Assembly (NCBI GenBank): GCA_001823575.1
Contig: MHUW01000018.1
Span: 1 to 35,502 of the forward strand
Length of the DNA: 35,502 bases
From: Candidatus Yonathbacteria bacterium RIFCSPLOWO2_01_FULL_47_33b
Lineage (GTDB): Bacteria; Patescibacteriota; Minisyncoccia; Phycocordibacterales; UBA1550
Direction of reading: 5' to 3'
Of this stretch, positions 8,092 through 16,650 are shown piece by piece. Position numbers and translations under genes: made by a program. Below the pieces are notes generated by a model that had not been told where the DNA came from, did no database searches, and was given only the letters and a program-made list of their open reading frames with translations. Numbering within the stretch: the stretch's first letter is position 1; every line of letters starts with the position of its first letter.

Positions 8092-8712
8092 CTACTCCCT
8101 AAGGATGGATTTCACTTGGGTGTCCTCGACTTGGGGGAAATCCTTGTAGAATTGGCCGACGGCGAAAAAGAGGGCGGGTGTTTCGAGGGTGCGCACCTCG
8201 GCTTCTTTTTTAAGCTCCTGTATGGAGTCTGTCGAGGCGACCGGAACGGCAACAACAATTTTTTGTGCACCGAGTTTTTTAGCGTACCGTACGGCGGCTT
8301 TCATTGTCATGCCCGTGGCGATGCCGTCATCGACGATGATGGCGGTTTTGTTCGCTAGGTCGAGCGGCCCACGCGTACCGCGATACTCTTTCCATCTTCG
8401 CTCCGCCTCTTTCTTTTCTTTTGCAATTTCATTCTCAAGCCACTTCTTGTCGACGTTCGCTGTTTCGCTCTCGTTAAAGACTCCGTTACCCTCGATGTCG
8501 ATTGCGCCGATAGCGTACTCGGAGTTTCCTGGTGCGCCGATTTTTCTCGTGACAATGATGTCGAGAGGGAGATTGAGGGTGTGGGCGACCTCTGCGCCCA
8601 CAGCAACACCACCACGTGGAAGGGCGAGGACGACAGCGTTAGTATTTTTAAATTCGCCTAAAACCTCCGCAAGTTTTTTCCCCGCTTCGGTGCGGTCTTT
8701 AAAGATTGTCAT
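8092..8712 (-). CDS. Phosphoribosyltransferase domain protein
   Basis: IIVDDGIATGMTM PRPP-binding loop; VLALPRGGVAVGAEVA. Confidence 0.82.
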   Translation of the reverse strand: MTIFKDRTEAGKKLAEVLGEFKNTNAVVLALPRGGVAVGAEVAHTLNLPLDIIVTRKIGAPGNSEYAIGAIDIEGNGVFNESETANVDKKWLENEIAKEKKEAERRWKEYRGTRGPLDLANKTAIIVDDGIATGMTMKAAVRYAKKLGAQKIVVAVPVASTDSIQELKKEAEVRTLETPALFFAVGQFYKDFPQVEDTQVKSILRE

Positions 8713-8729
8713 GATATACTAAGTGTATC

Positions 8730-9290
8730 ATGCATAAACCACTAAGCACACTTCGCGACCGAAAGGCGCCGACAAAAGATTTTCGCAAAGCTGCACATGA
8801 GATTGCAGCAATTCTCTCCAAGGAAGCTTTGCGTCGTGTGAGGAAAGAAAAAGTCCACGCTTCGCGCACCGTCGTCCTCGTCCCAATCCTGCGCGCAGGG
8901 CTCGCGCTCTTGCCAGCATTTCTCGAAAAGTTTCCCGAAGCATCGGTTGGCTTCATTGGCCTCAAGCGCAATGAGAAAACCCTCAAGCCAAAAGCGTACT
9001 ACCAAAACATCCCCAAGATTTCAAAAAGTGACAAGGTTATCGTGCTTGACCCCATGCTTGCAACGGGTGGCAGCGCCGTGGCAGGCATCCGCGCGCTCGT
9101 AGAAGCAGGCGCACAGGAAAAGAACATTACCTTTGTTGGTGTCATTTCGGCACCCGAAGGTCTTGAAAAACTGCAAACAAATTTCCCACTCGTCGATATG
9201 CTCATTGCGGTCCATGACGAGAAGCTTGATAAGAATGGATACATCGTCCCCGGCCTCGGAGACTTTGGCGATCGATATTTTGGCACGTAA
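8730..9290 (+). CDS. upp: Uracil phosphoribosyltransferase
   Basis: VVLVPILRAGLALLPAFLEKFP, VIVLDPMLATGGSA, VPGLGDFGDRYFGT C-terminus. Confidence 0.93.
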   Translation: MHKPLSTLRDRKAPTKDFRKAAHEIAAILSKEALRRVRKEKVHASRTVVLVPILRAGLALLPAFLEKFPEASVGFIGLKRNEKTLKPKAYYQNIPKISKSDKVIVLDPMLATGGSAVAGIRALVEAGAQEKNITFVGVISAPEGLEKLQTNFPLVDMLIAVHDEKLDKNGYIVPGLGDFGDRYFGT

Positions 9291-9299
9291 GTACAGATC

Positions 9300-10073
9300 C
9301 TATTTCTTTTTCTCAAAAACCCAAGCTACTTGTTCGACGAAATCTTTATCCGCAAGGATTTCATTCACTCTAGCTGCGTCCTCAGGAGAAAGCTCGTACT
9401 TTGCGATAAAAAGCTCAGAAATGTCTGGAACAACTCTATCCTGTATGGTTTGGTAATTGATTCCTTTTTCATCCATCCATGTTTCAATTTCTGTTGGCGA
9501 AGAGAAATATGCAGTTTCGCGTTGCAGTTTTGGGGCATGCCCCAAAAAGAGTTTATGAAATTCACTTTGCCATTCAGATGAATTTTCTCGCGGAGCTCCA
9601 GAATGTTGGACAATTGCATATTTATTTGATACACGATTGACTTCACTTAAAATCTCTTTCTGGTCTTCTTTTTTATTCCACGGCAAAACATACCTCATAA
9701 CAGTTATATCGAAAGCATTATCCTGAAAAGGAAGTTGCGCAACATTGCCAACTACTTTCATCTTTGCCGCAAGGTTATCTTTTAAGGCAGTTTCATTTGC
9801 ATCAATTGCGGTAACATCAAATTTGTAGTCATCCCCAAATTCAGTGAGTAAATCTTTCAAGAATTCTCCCCTATGGGAACCGACATCTAGGACAGACATC
9901 GTGTATGCTTCCAGCCTTGGAGGGAGCAGTCTCTTTATCTCTCCAGCAAAAAATTCTGCTGATTCTCCATAAATCTTCTCGATAACAGGAAGACCCATTT
10001 CCCCCTCAAAAACCCGTGAGGCTCCTGCACCTTGTTCAAGTGGATTTATTTTTGATGATTCAAAATTTTCCAT
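9300..10073 (-). CDS. Class I SAM-dependent methyltransferase
   Basis: VLDVGSHRGEFLKDLL, VGNVAQLPFQDNAFDITVMRYVL. Confidence 0.75.
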   Translation of the reverse strand: MENFESSKINPLEQGAGASRVFEGEMGLPVIEKIYGESAEFFAGEIKRLLPPRLEAYTMSVLDVGSHRGEFLKDLLTEFGDDYKFDVTAIDANETALKDNLAAKMKVVGNVAQLPFQDNAFDITVMRYVLPWNKKEDQKEILSEVNRVSNKYAIVQHSGAPRENSSEWQSEFHKLFLGHAPKLQRETAYFSSPTEIETWMDEKGINYQTIQDRVVPDISELFIAKYELSPEDAARVNEILADKDFVEQVAWVFEKKK

Positions 10074-10120
10074 ATTTTTTATTTTATCACATTACCATCA
10101 GATTCACCATCTTGGAGTGA

Positions 10121-10215
10121 GCCGTTCTCTTTTTTGGTGCCTTGCGCAAGGGCGACGGCCCGAGCAGAGCAATTTTTCAGCAGAAAAATATGCGTGCACC
10201 AGAAAATAGAATGCC
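10121..10215. repeat. Structured intergenic repeat, R-family copy B
   Basis: GCCGTTCTCTTTTTTGGTGCCTTGCGCAAGGGCGACGGCCCGAGCAGAGCAATTTTTCAGCAGAAAAATATGCGTGCACCAGAAAATAGAATGCC; near-identical to copy A. Confidence 0.85.
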
Positions 10216-10224
10216 GAGCAGACT

Positions 10225-11556
10225 CTATTTCAATTCTTCTTTGAGATGCTTTACAAAATCGGGGAGGTTGGCGAGAGTGACGGTTTCTTGTGAACGGGTC
10301 TCCATATTGCGGACGATGACGGTGTTGTCGAGCGCTTCTTTTTGACCAAAGATGATGGTGTAAGGGACACCCATACGTTCTGCAATGGCGAGCTGTTGAC
10401 CAAGGCCATCTTTTGAAAGTGATTGTGCGAGAGGGATGCGCGCCTTGCGAAGAGTCTCGATAATCGTGAGACTCTTCAATCGTGCGTCAGAGCCGAGTTG
10501 GATGAAGTACACCTTTGGCTTTTTGATGATGCGCGGATCAAGCTGTTTGTGGGAAGGCGACATAAGGACGCGATCGACACCAATACCACCACCGACACCA
10601 GGAACTTCTTTTTTAGAACCCAGTGCGTGAGCGAGGAGGTCATAACGACCACCCGATGCAATAGTGACGGGCTCAGAAGTCTCTGTGCCAGGGTTGCCGA
10701 GGTCAAGGATTTCGAATACGGTGCGCGTGTAATAGTCGAGACCACGAACAAGATTGTTGTTGATGTGGTAGGGGATGCTCATCGCCTCGAGGTACTCGAT
10801 AACCTCCTTGAAATGGTGACGGCAGTCATTGCAGAGTGAGTCGATAGGAGTAGGAGCCTCAGCTTTTGGTCCCTGACAGCGCTCGTCCTTGCAGTCGAGA
10901 AGGCGAAGAGGATTGGTCTTGATACGCTCTTTGCAGTGCGGACAAAGTTCGTTCACATGTTTTTTGTAATAGTTGGTGAGCTCACGGATGTAGCCCGAGC
11001 GACATTCTTTGTCACCAATGCTGTTGATTTCAACTGAAAGATTTTTGAAACCTGCTTCCTCAAGGACGAGGGTCATACTACGAATGACGAGGGCGTCCAT
11101 AATACTTTTACTTGAACCAAGTATTTCAAAACCGAACTGACGAAACTCGCGCAAGCGTCCGCGTTGAGGATTCTCGTGGCGGAAGTATGGCCCATAGTAA
11201 TAGAGCATCACTGGTTGAGGAAGTGCTTGCATACCGTTCTCGATATACGCACGCATAACCGCCGCGGTGCCTTCGGGGCGCATCGCAAGATGGTCGCCAC
11301 CCTTGGTCTTGAGGACGTACATTTCCTTGTCGCGAATGTCGGTGCCGACACCGAGGCTCGAGGTAAACACCGCTTCGCGTTCGAGGATAGGGGTTTCAAT
11401 AGGACGGAAGCCGTAGTAGATGGCGACGTCGGATGCTTTTTCAAAAAAACCTTGGTAGGCGTAGTACTCCTTTTCCATGAGGTCGCGCATTCCTTTTGGG
11501 CTCGCGATGTCCTCGGATTTCAACTTCTTTGCCTTCTCTGGTTTTTCGGTGGTCAT
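10225..11556 (-). CDS. hisS: Histidyl-tRNA synthetase
   Basis: PKGMRDLMEKEY, RPEGTAAVMRAYIENGM, GRLREFRQFGFEILGS, LVRGLDYYTRTVFEI. Confidence 0.96.
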   Translation of the reverse strand: MTTEKPEKAKKLKSEDIASPKGMRDLMEKEYYAYQGFFEKASDVAIYYGFRPIETPILEREAVFTSSLGVGTDIRDKEMYVLKTKGGDHLAMRPEGTAAVMRAYIENGMQALPQPVMLYYYGPYFRHENPQRGRLREFRQFGFEILGSSKSIMDALVIRSMTLVLEEAGFKNLSVEINSIGDKECRSGYIRELTNYYKKHVNELCPHCKERIKTNPLRLLDCKDERCQGPKAEAPTPIDSLCNDCRHHFKEVIEYLEAMSIPYHINNNLVRGLDYYTRTVFEILDLGNPGTETSEPVTIASGGRYDLLAHALGSKKEVPGVGGGIGVDRVLMSPSHKQLDPRIIKKPKVYFIQLGSDARLKSLTIIETLRKARIPLAQSLSKDGLGQQLAIAERMGVPYTIIFGQKEALDNTVIVRNMETRSQETVTLANLPDFVKHLKEELK

Positions 11557-11567
11557 ATATGAATTAA

Positions 11568-12161
11568 TTATTGTCTAAATTGCCCCGGGAGGAGATCAAT
11601 GGTCGTGACTGGGAAGAGACGAACAAGCGCTTTTCCCACAAGGAGGTCTCGGTTTACCGCCCCCCACATACGTGAGTCGTAGCTTCCTGCACGGTTGTCA
11701 CCCATCATAAAGTACTCGTCCTCCTTGAGGGTTATTCCCACCGCATCGCTTTTGGTAAACTCAACATAGGGCTCGCTTAGTGTGGTGAGGGACTCTTCTC
11801 CGGCACCTTTCACAAAAACTTTTCCTTCTTCATTGATGATGAGCGTTTCGCCGGGGAGGCCGATGATACGCTTAATGAAATATTTTTTAGGGTCCTTTGG
11901 GTATTTGAAAATGACTACATCGCCACGAGCAGGCTCAGTGAAGCGGTATGATACCTCGTCAACAATGAGGTATTGACCGTTTGCAAAAGTAGGGTCCATG
12001 GATGCCCCTGAGACAATAAAAGGCTGTGCAATGTAGACACGGATAGGGATAACCACCGCGAGGGCAATGAGAATAAAACGAATAGTCTCCCATGCTTCGG
12101 CGCGAAATGAACGCTTGGGAGCGCCTGTTTGAGGGATGTTCTTTGAAAAATCAGTGTTCAT
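11568..12161 (-). CDS. lepB: Signal peptidase I
   Basis: FIVSGASMDPTFANGQYLIVDE catalytic Ser, KYFIKRIIGLPGE catalytic Lys, MMGDNRAGSYDSRMWG. Confidence 0.95.
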   Translation of the reverse strand: MNTDFSKNIPQTGAPKRSFRAEAWETIRFILIALAVVIPIRVYIAQPFIVSGASMDPTFANGQYLIVDEVSYRFTEPARGDVVIFKYPKDPKKYFIKRIIGLPGETLIINEEGKVFVKGAGEESLTTLSEPYVEFTKSDAVGITLKEDEYFMMGDNRAGSYDSRMWGAVNRDLLVGKALVRLFPVTTIDLLPGQFRQ

Positions 12162-12233
12162 TTAGTTAGTGAACTCATCATATAACAGGAAATGGCTTGC
12201 GACAAGGCCGAAATGTGTGGTATGGTAAAAATT

Positions 12234-12941
12234 ATGGAATTTACCCCGCGCCCACAGGAAGCCCCACAACCGTTGCCTTCAATGTCAAAAGATAACTTTG
12301 GGCTGCATGATTTTTTTACCTACATAGAGGAAGATAAAGATCGCGAGGCTTCTGAGACGAAAAAAACTGCGCACGCAGTACTCGAGGCGCTCCACCATGC
12401 GGGAGGTGTGGTGTACCAGGATGTTGCAGAGATGTATCCACTCGTGCATGAAAAGATTCTCGTGCGTCGCGAGGATGTCGGCAAGGTAATGGAGAGCGCC
12501 CTTGAAGGAGCACCGATAGAGATTACTGCGCGCGGACTGCGCCCAAATGTCGCGTGGTGGGAGCTTTCGCATGGTAGCGACGGTCTCAAAAATGCATTTC
12601 TCGAGGGGCACACTCATATGAACGGCGTCGTTTCGGTGGTGGGCTTTGAACCAGGGGAGTCACTCGTGGTTACGGATCAAAAAGACATCCCCGATGAACC
12701 CGATGCATTTGTTGGTGCAAACGGCAGCGTACTTGATCGTCATTTTGTTGCATCCGCGCATGGTACGACCCCTCATGAAAATATTCGTTTCGTAGTCTTT
12801 CGTTTTCCTTACGAACATTTCCCCGAAGAGGAGCTGACCGATGATGAAGTGGAGGGTGGCGAAAAAAATCTGCACGGAGATGCGCGATATGTTTTCCGCG
12901 GTGTGTATTTCCCGAAAAAAGAGACGGAGACTATTCACTAA
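12234..12941 (+). CDS. Hypothetical protein
   Basis: Long ORF with strand-appropriate context; in-frame ATG at 12234; no family recognised. Confidence 0.6.
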   Translation: MEFTPRPQEAPQPLPSMSKDNFGLHDFFTYIEEDKDREASETKKTAHAVLEALHHAGGVVYQDVAEMYPLVHEKILVRREDVGKVMESALEGAPIEITARGLRPNVAWWELSHGSDGLKNAFLEGHTHMNGVVSVVGFEPGESLVVTDQKDIPDEPDAFVGANGSVLDRHFVASAHGTTPHENIRFVVFRFPYEHFPEEELTDDEVEGGEKNLHGDARYVFRGVYFPKKETETIH

Positions 12942-12950
12942 AAAAGAAAA

Positions 12951-12983
12951 AGCGCCGAACGTTTTTTAAAAACGTTCGGCGCT
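12951..12983. terminator. Strong terminator hairpin
   Basis: AGCGCCGAACGTTTTT/AAAAACGTTCGGCGCT inverted repeat downstream of 12941. Confidence 0.7.
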
Positions 12984-12986
12984 GGA

Positions 12987-13304
12987 TTAAACATGCGTGC
13001 CTGCGGGAACAAGAAGCACTTTCTGCACTCTTTTGAATGCATTGACGAACTCTGCAAACCCTCCAATCGCGCGCTCTTTGAAGAGCGCGATTTTTTGAGG
13101 ACGAGGAAGCAAACAGAACTCCGCGCATTGTTCGAGCGGGCACCCTGATTGCTCGAGGATACCAACGGCCATACCTGCCCAAAAAGGGTAGAGGAACTCA
13201 CGAAGATTCTCGTTGTCTTCCTCAAAGAGAAGACCTCCCCGTCGGACGGCATCAACGATTGCTTTTTGTCGAAGCCGGAAAAATAATTCAAGACTGAAAG
13301 CCAT
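12987..13304 (-). CDS. Hypothetical small protein downstream of dksA-type gene
   Basis: MAFSLELFFRLRQKAIVDAVRRGG...; start preceded by GGAGG-like region; overlaps slightly-upstream ORF context. Confidence 0.5.
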   Translation of the reverse strand: MAFSLELFFRLRQKAIVDAVRRGGLLFEEDNENLREFLYPFWAGMAVGILEQSGCPLEQCAEFCLLPRPQKIALFKERAIGGFAEFVNAFKRVQKVLLVPAGTHV

Positions 13305-13308
13305 GAGG

Positions 13309-13605
13309 TTACCTCCTTTCGTTTTTTTCTTTGATGGTTTGGCAAGGTACGCACCGCTCCACATGAGGGTGACGCAAGAGACGTTTTTTGGGAATCTCTT
13401 CTTCGCAATCGATGCAGTACCCGTAGGTGCCGTTGTCGATTCGTGCTATTGCCGCAATGATTTGCGGGATATGCTCGGTCTCTTTGTAGTGCCGTGCCGC
13501 AGGCAAGAGGGGAAGCCCCTCACGTCCTGTTGCTTCACGCGTAACTTCAAGTTTTGCGACCAAATGCCCCCTGCGTTCCCCCAGGAATTCTTGGCTCTTA
13601 GCCAT
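13309..13605 (-). CDS. DksA/TraR-type C4 zinc-finger protein
   Basis: YGYCIDCEEEIPKKRLLRHPHVERCVPCQ; strong SD aaaaaggag before ATG. Confidence 0.85.
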   Translation of the reverse strand: MAKSQEFLGERRGHLVAKLEVTREATGREGLPLLPAARHYKETEHIPQIIAAIARIDNGTYGYCIDCEEEIPKKRLLRHPHVERCVPCQTIKEKNERR

Positions 13606-13641
13606 TTTTTTCTCCTTTTTTATAAATAACAGACTATATCC

Positions 13642-13670
13642 AATATAGCATATTTTGACCTAAAAGTCAA
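13642..13670 (-). promoter_or_regulatory. Sigma70-like promoter for the dksA-type gene
   Basis: Minus strand TTGACT-N17-TATATT with extended -10 TGC. Confidence 0.6.
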
Positions 13671-13709
13671 GGGGTAGGGAACCCTTATTTTTGTTATACT
13701 TTTGAGCAT

Positions 13710-14300
13710 ATGCAGTACGTAATCGTTGGACTCGGAAACCCGGGGGGGGAATATGCAGAGACGCGCCACAACGTCGGGCGTATGGTGCTTGAACAATTTC
13801 GTAAGAAGAATGACTTTCCCGAATGGTCGCTCGACAAGAGTGTGAAAGCACTCGTGTCCAAGGGTGCGTTTGGTAAAGATAAAATCATTCTCCTTGAGCC
13901 GGATAATTTTATGAATGTCTCAGGCAAGAGCGTTGCGCCGTTTGTGGCGAATGCAAAAGAAGCGGAGCGTACGATTGTCGTATACGATGATGTTGATTTA
14001 CCGCTCGGCACGATGAAGATTTCTTTTAACCGAAGCTCAGGCGGACACAAGGGTGTCGAGTCAATCATCAAAGCGCTCAAGACACGTGAGTTCGCGCGTT
14101 TACGTATGGGCATCTGTCCGATGACGCCCGGCGGTAAACCGCGCAAACCAAAAGGCGAGGAAGCCATCCTCGAATTCATTGTCGGCCCATTCAAAAAAGC
14201 CGAACAAGAGGTGATGAGCAAAGCAACCAAGCAAGGCGCCGATGCCCTTGCTCTTATTCTTACCGAGGGTCGCGAGAAGGCGACAGGGGAAGTGAATTAG
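13710..14300 (+). CDS. pth: Peptidyl-tRNA hydrolase
   Basis: VIVGLGNPGGEYAETRHNVGRMV, EPDNFMNVSGKSV, YDDVDLPLG, GGHKGVESI. Confidence 0.96.
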   Translation: MQYVIVGLGNPGGEYAETRHNVGRMVLEQFRKKNDFPEWSLDKSVKALVSKGAFGKDKIILLEPDNFMNVSGKSVAPFVANAKEAERTIVVYDDVDLPLGTMKISFNRSSGGHKGVESIIKALKTREFARLRMGICPMTPGGKPRKPKGEEAILEFIVGPFKKAEQEVMSKATKQGADALALILTEGREKATGEVN

Positions 14301-14404
14301 CTAGTAGGTAGTAGCTGCTAGGTTTTAGGGAATACAAAAGAGGGTGGGCGCCGTAGGCGCCCACCCTCTTTTCCTAAAACCTACCAGCTAAAAGCTAACA
14401 CCTA
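14299..14404. repeat. TAG-type heptameric inverted repeat cruciform enclosing a 17 bp perfect hairpin terminator (H5)
   Basis: Left TAGCTAG TAGGTAG TAGCTGC TAGGTTT TAGGG; AAAAGAGGGTGGGCGCC-gta-GGCGCCCACCCTCTTTT; right CCTAAAA CCTACCA GCTAAAA GCTAACA CCTA. Confidence 0.8.
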
Positions 14405-15496
14405 TTTCACCAAGTGCGTAAGGGTCATTTTCTGATCCTTGGCATCAAAGAGTGAAATGGTGAACGAGTAGGTGCGGCCGAGCTCGAGTGCTGCCTTGAG
14501 CTTGTCCTCCGTACCGAACTCCGATACATGAACGAGACCTGCAATGCCTTCCTCGAGTGATACGAGTGCGCCGTAGTGGTTGAACTTGATGACCACGCCG
14601 GTTACTGTGTCGCCCTTCTTGTAACGCTTCTCAGCATCCTTCCAAGGGTTCTCCTTGAGCGCCTTGATCGAGAGAGAAATCTTGTCATCCTTGATTTCGA
14701 TTACCTTCACGCGGACTTTTTCGCCGAGTTTAAAGATCTTGCGTGGATCCTCTACAAGACCCCAACCAATCTCTGAAATGTGTACGAGACCTTCGATACC
14801 ATCCTCAAGCTTCACAAAGACACCAAAGTCAACGAGACCGGAAATAGAACCCTCGAGCTCGTCGCCCTGTGAGTACTTGCCCGAGATTTCGCGCTTCTCT
14901 TTAACACCCTGCTCCTTCTCCGAGAAGATAAGCTTGCCTTCTTTTGGTGATGCTGAAATGATGGTCATCGCAATACGTTTGCCGATGAGTTTTTTGAGCT
15001 CAACAAGAATCTTGTCCTTGTCGCCGTCGTCGATGCGAGGATAGTGTTCGCTCTTCAACTGTGACGCAGGAAGGAATCCCTGGATACCCTGCCACTCCAC
15101 AATGAGACCACCCTTATTGGCGTCCTTAACGGGAAGTTCGAGAGCCTTCTTGGACTTGATAGCCTCCTCAGCCTCACTCCAGATGATAGCCTGGCGTGCC
15201 TCCTTGAGCGAGAGCTCAATGTAGCCGTCTACGTTCTCGGTGTCGACAACCTTTGCGGTAATCGTGTCGCCGATGTTCAATTTCTTGATGACATCGCGTG
15301 CATTGATAAACTCGCGACCGTAAATGATACCGGTACCGAATGTTCCGAGGTTGATATAAACCGATGACTTTTCAACGCCGAGGACAGGGCCCTCTACGAG
15401 TGCGTCAACTTCAGGGAGGTCTTTTACGCCCTCCATAAGGGTCGCCATAAACGACGCCGGTGCTTCTACTACAATTTCTTCTTCTGTTGCTTTCAT
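14402..15496 (-). CDS. rpsA: 30S ribosomal protein S1
   Basis: Four S1-type repeats (VDFGVFVKLEDGIEGLVHISEIGW; NHYGALVSLEEGIAGLVHVSEFG); start set at MKATEEEIVVEAP. Confidence 0.92.
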   Translation of the reverse strand: MKATEEEIVVEAPASFMATLMEGVKDLPEVDALVEGPVLGVEKSSVYINLGTFGTGIIYGREFINARDVIKKLNIGDTITAKVVDTENVDGYIELSLKEARQAIIWSEAEEAIKSKKALELPVKDANKGGLIVEWQGIQGFLPASQLKSEHYPRIDDGDKDKILVELKKLIGKRIAMTIISASPKEGKLIFSEKEQGVKEKREISGKYSQGDELEGSISGLVDFGVFVKLEDGIEGLVHISEIGWGLVEDPRKIFKLGEKVRVKVIEIKDDKISLSIKALKENPWKDAEKRYKKGDTVTGVVIKFNHYGALVSLEEGIAGLVHVSEFGTEDKLKAALELGRTYSFTISLFDAKDQKMTLTHLVK

Positions 15497-15518
15497 AAAA
15501 TTAAAAATCCCAGGACAA

Positions 15519-15593
15519 GCCCCCACACCTTTTGTGTCATCGTACGGCCTTGCCGTACCGCGCGAAGCGCAATGACACGAAAGGTGTGGGGGC
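15519..15593. repeat. Three-way-junction inverted repeat in the rpsA leader
   Basis: GCCCCCACACCTTTTGTGTCAT / ATGACACGAAAGGTGTGGGGGC outer stem, with inner GTACGG-ccttg-CCGTAC and GCGC-gaa-GCGC. Confidence 0.75.
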
Positions 15594-15775
15594 AAGCGGG
15601 GAAAATGAACCTCGGGTTTCTCGGGAACGGTCGTGTCAGGATCCGAGAAGGTTATCCTTGGTTCGTGCTTGCTATTAACCCCTGCAATATACAAGAAAGC
15701 GAGCAAAAACGCAAGTTTTACGAAGGGCGGTCCTTTGTAAAACCGTCCTTTGTAAATCCATAGCGGGCTAAATAA

Positions 15776-15808
15776 AAAAGGGGAGATTCCGTAGAATCTC
15801 CCCTTTGG
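15776..15808. terminator. Rho-independent terminator downstream of the 27-aa ORF
   Basis: AAAAGGGGAGATTC-cgta-GAATCTCCCCTTTT-type hairpin with A/T flanks. Confidence 0.75.
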
Positions 15809-15828
15809 CTTGGCAGCTAGCGGTGATG

Positions 15829-15912
15829 CTAGATGCTGGGCCGGGCGCCGGCAGTGGTGTGGTTATCAATATACACGGTGTGACGTGCGGGACCTGCAGT
15901 TGCGTACTTCAT
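15829..15912 (-). CDS. Putative 27-aa small protein (MKYATAGPARHTVYIDNHTTAGARPSI)
   Basis: AAGGAGG SD 5-7 nt before ATG; TTGACA-N16-TATACT promoter upstream; terminator downstream. Below the ORF-track length cutoff. Confidence 0.5.
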   Translation of the reverse strand: MKYATAGPARHTVYIDNHTTAGARPSI

Positions 15913-15954
15913 AGTAGCCTCCTTGGGCTGGTTGAAAAAACTTTGACTATAAAA

Positions 15955-15982
15955 AGTATAGCAGATACACAGCATTTGTCAA
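15955..15982 (-). promoter_or_regulatory. Strong sigma70-like promoter for the 27-aa ORF
   Basis: Minus strand TTGACA-AATGCTGTGTATCTGC-TATACT (16 nt spacer, extended -10 TGC). Confidence 0.7.
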
Positions 15983-16012
15983 GTACCCGTGCAGTCTGAT
16001 ACACTACCATCT

Positions 16013-16645
16013 ATGATTGTCACATATTACGGAAAACAATTTTTTAAGATTCAGCTTGGGGATACGGTTATTGCCTACAACCCTATTGGCAAGGATTCAA
16101 AATGCAAAACTTCACGCTTTGGTGCGGACATTGTACTCTCGTCGCTCCGCCACGCAGACTTCAATGGTGCGGAGCAGTGTGCTTACGGAGAAAAAGTTCC
16201 TACGCTTATTGCCGGTCCTGGTGAATACGAAGTAGATGGTATTTTTATCAAAGGCTTTGGCACGGAGACAACTTACGAAGGTGAGAAAAAATGGAACACC
16301 GTGTACTCGGTCGTCTTCGAAGGTATCAATCTCTGCTTCCTGGGCTCACTCGCAAAGTCCGACGCGCTCTCGCGTGAGGTCAAAGAAGGTCTTGGTGAGA
16401 TAGATGTACTCTTTGCACCGATTGGTGGAGAGGAGATGTTGACCGCTGCGGATGCATACAAACTCACGCTTGCACTCGATGCAAAGGTCGTCATCCCGAT
16501 GGACTACGACGATATAAAAAATACCCTTGAGACATTTGTAAAAGAAGGCGGTGCCAATGCCGAGACGATGGAGAAGTTTACCTTCAAGAAAAAAGACCTC
16601 GAAGGCAAAGAGGGAAGTGTGGTAGTCGTAACGGCTCCTAATTAA
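16013..16645 (+). CDS. Metallo-beta-lactamase-fold protein (UlaG-like), metal ligands apparently lost
   Basis: GPGEYEVDGIFIKGF and FAPIGGEEMLTAADAYKLTLALDAKVVIPMDY are family-like; HxHxDH replaced by SSLRHADFN. Confidence 0.7.
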   Translation: MIVTYYGKQFFKIQLGDTVIAYNPIGKDSKCKTSRFGADIVLSSLRHADFNGAEQCAYGEKVPTLIAGPGEYEVDGIFIKGFGTETTYEGEKKWNTVYSVVFEGINLCFLGSLAKSDALSREVKEGLGEIDVLFAPIGGEEMLTAADAYKLTLALDAKVVIPMDYDDIKNTLETFVKEGGANAETMEKFTFKKKDLEGKEGSVVVVTAPN

Positions 16646-16650
16646 AAACT

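Noticed and set aside
10142-10345. Shared peptide RKGDGPSRAIFQQKNMRA in ORFs at 4618..4929 and 10142..10345
   Set aside because: The similarity comes from the non-coding R-family repeat and the frames run antisense into ftsZ/hisS.
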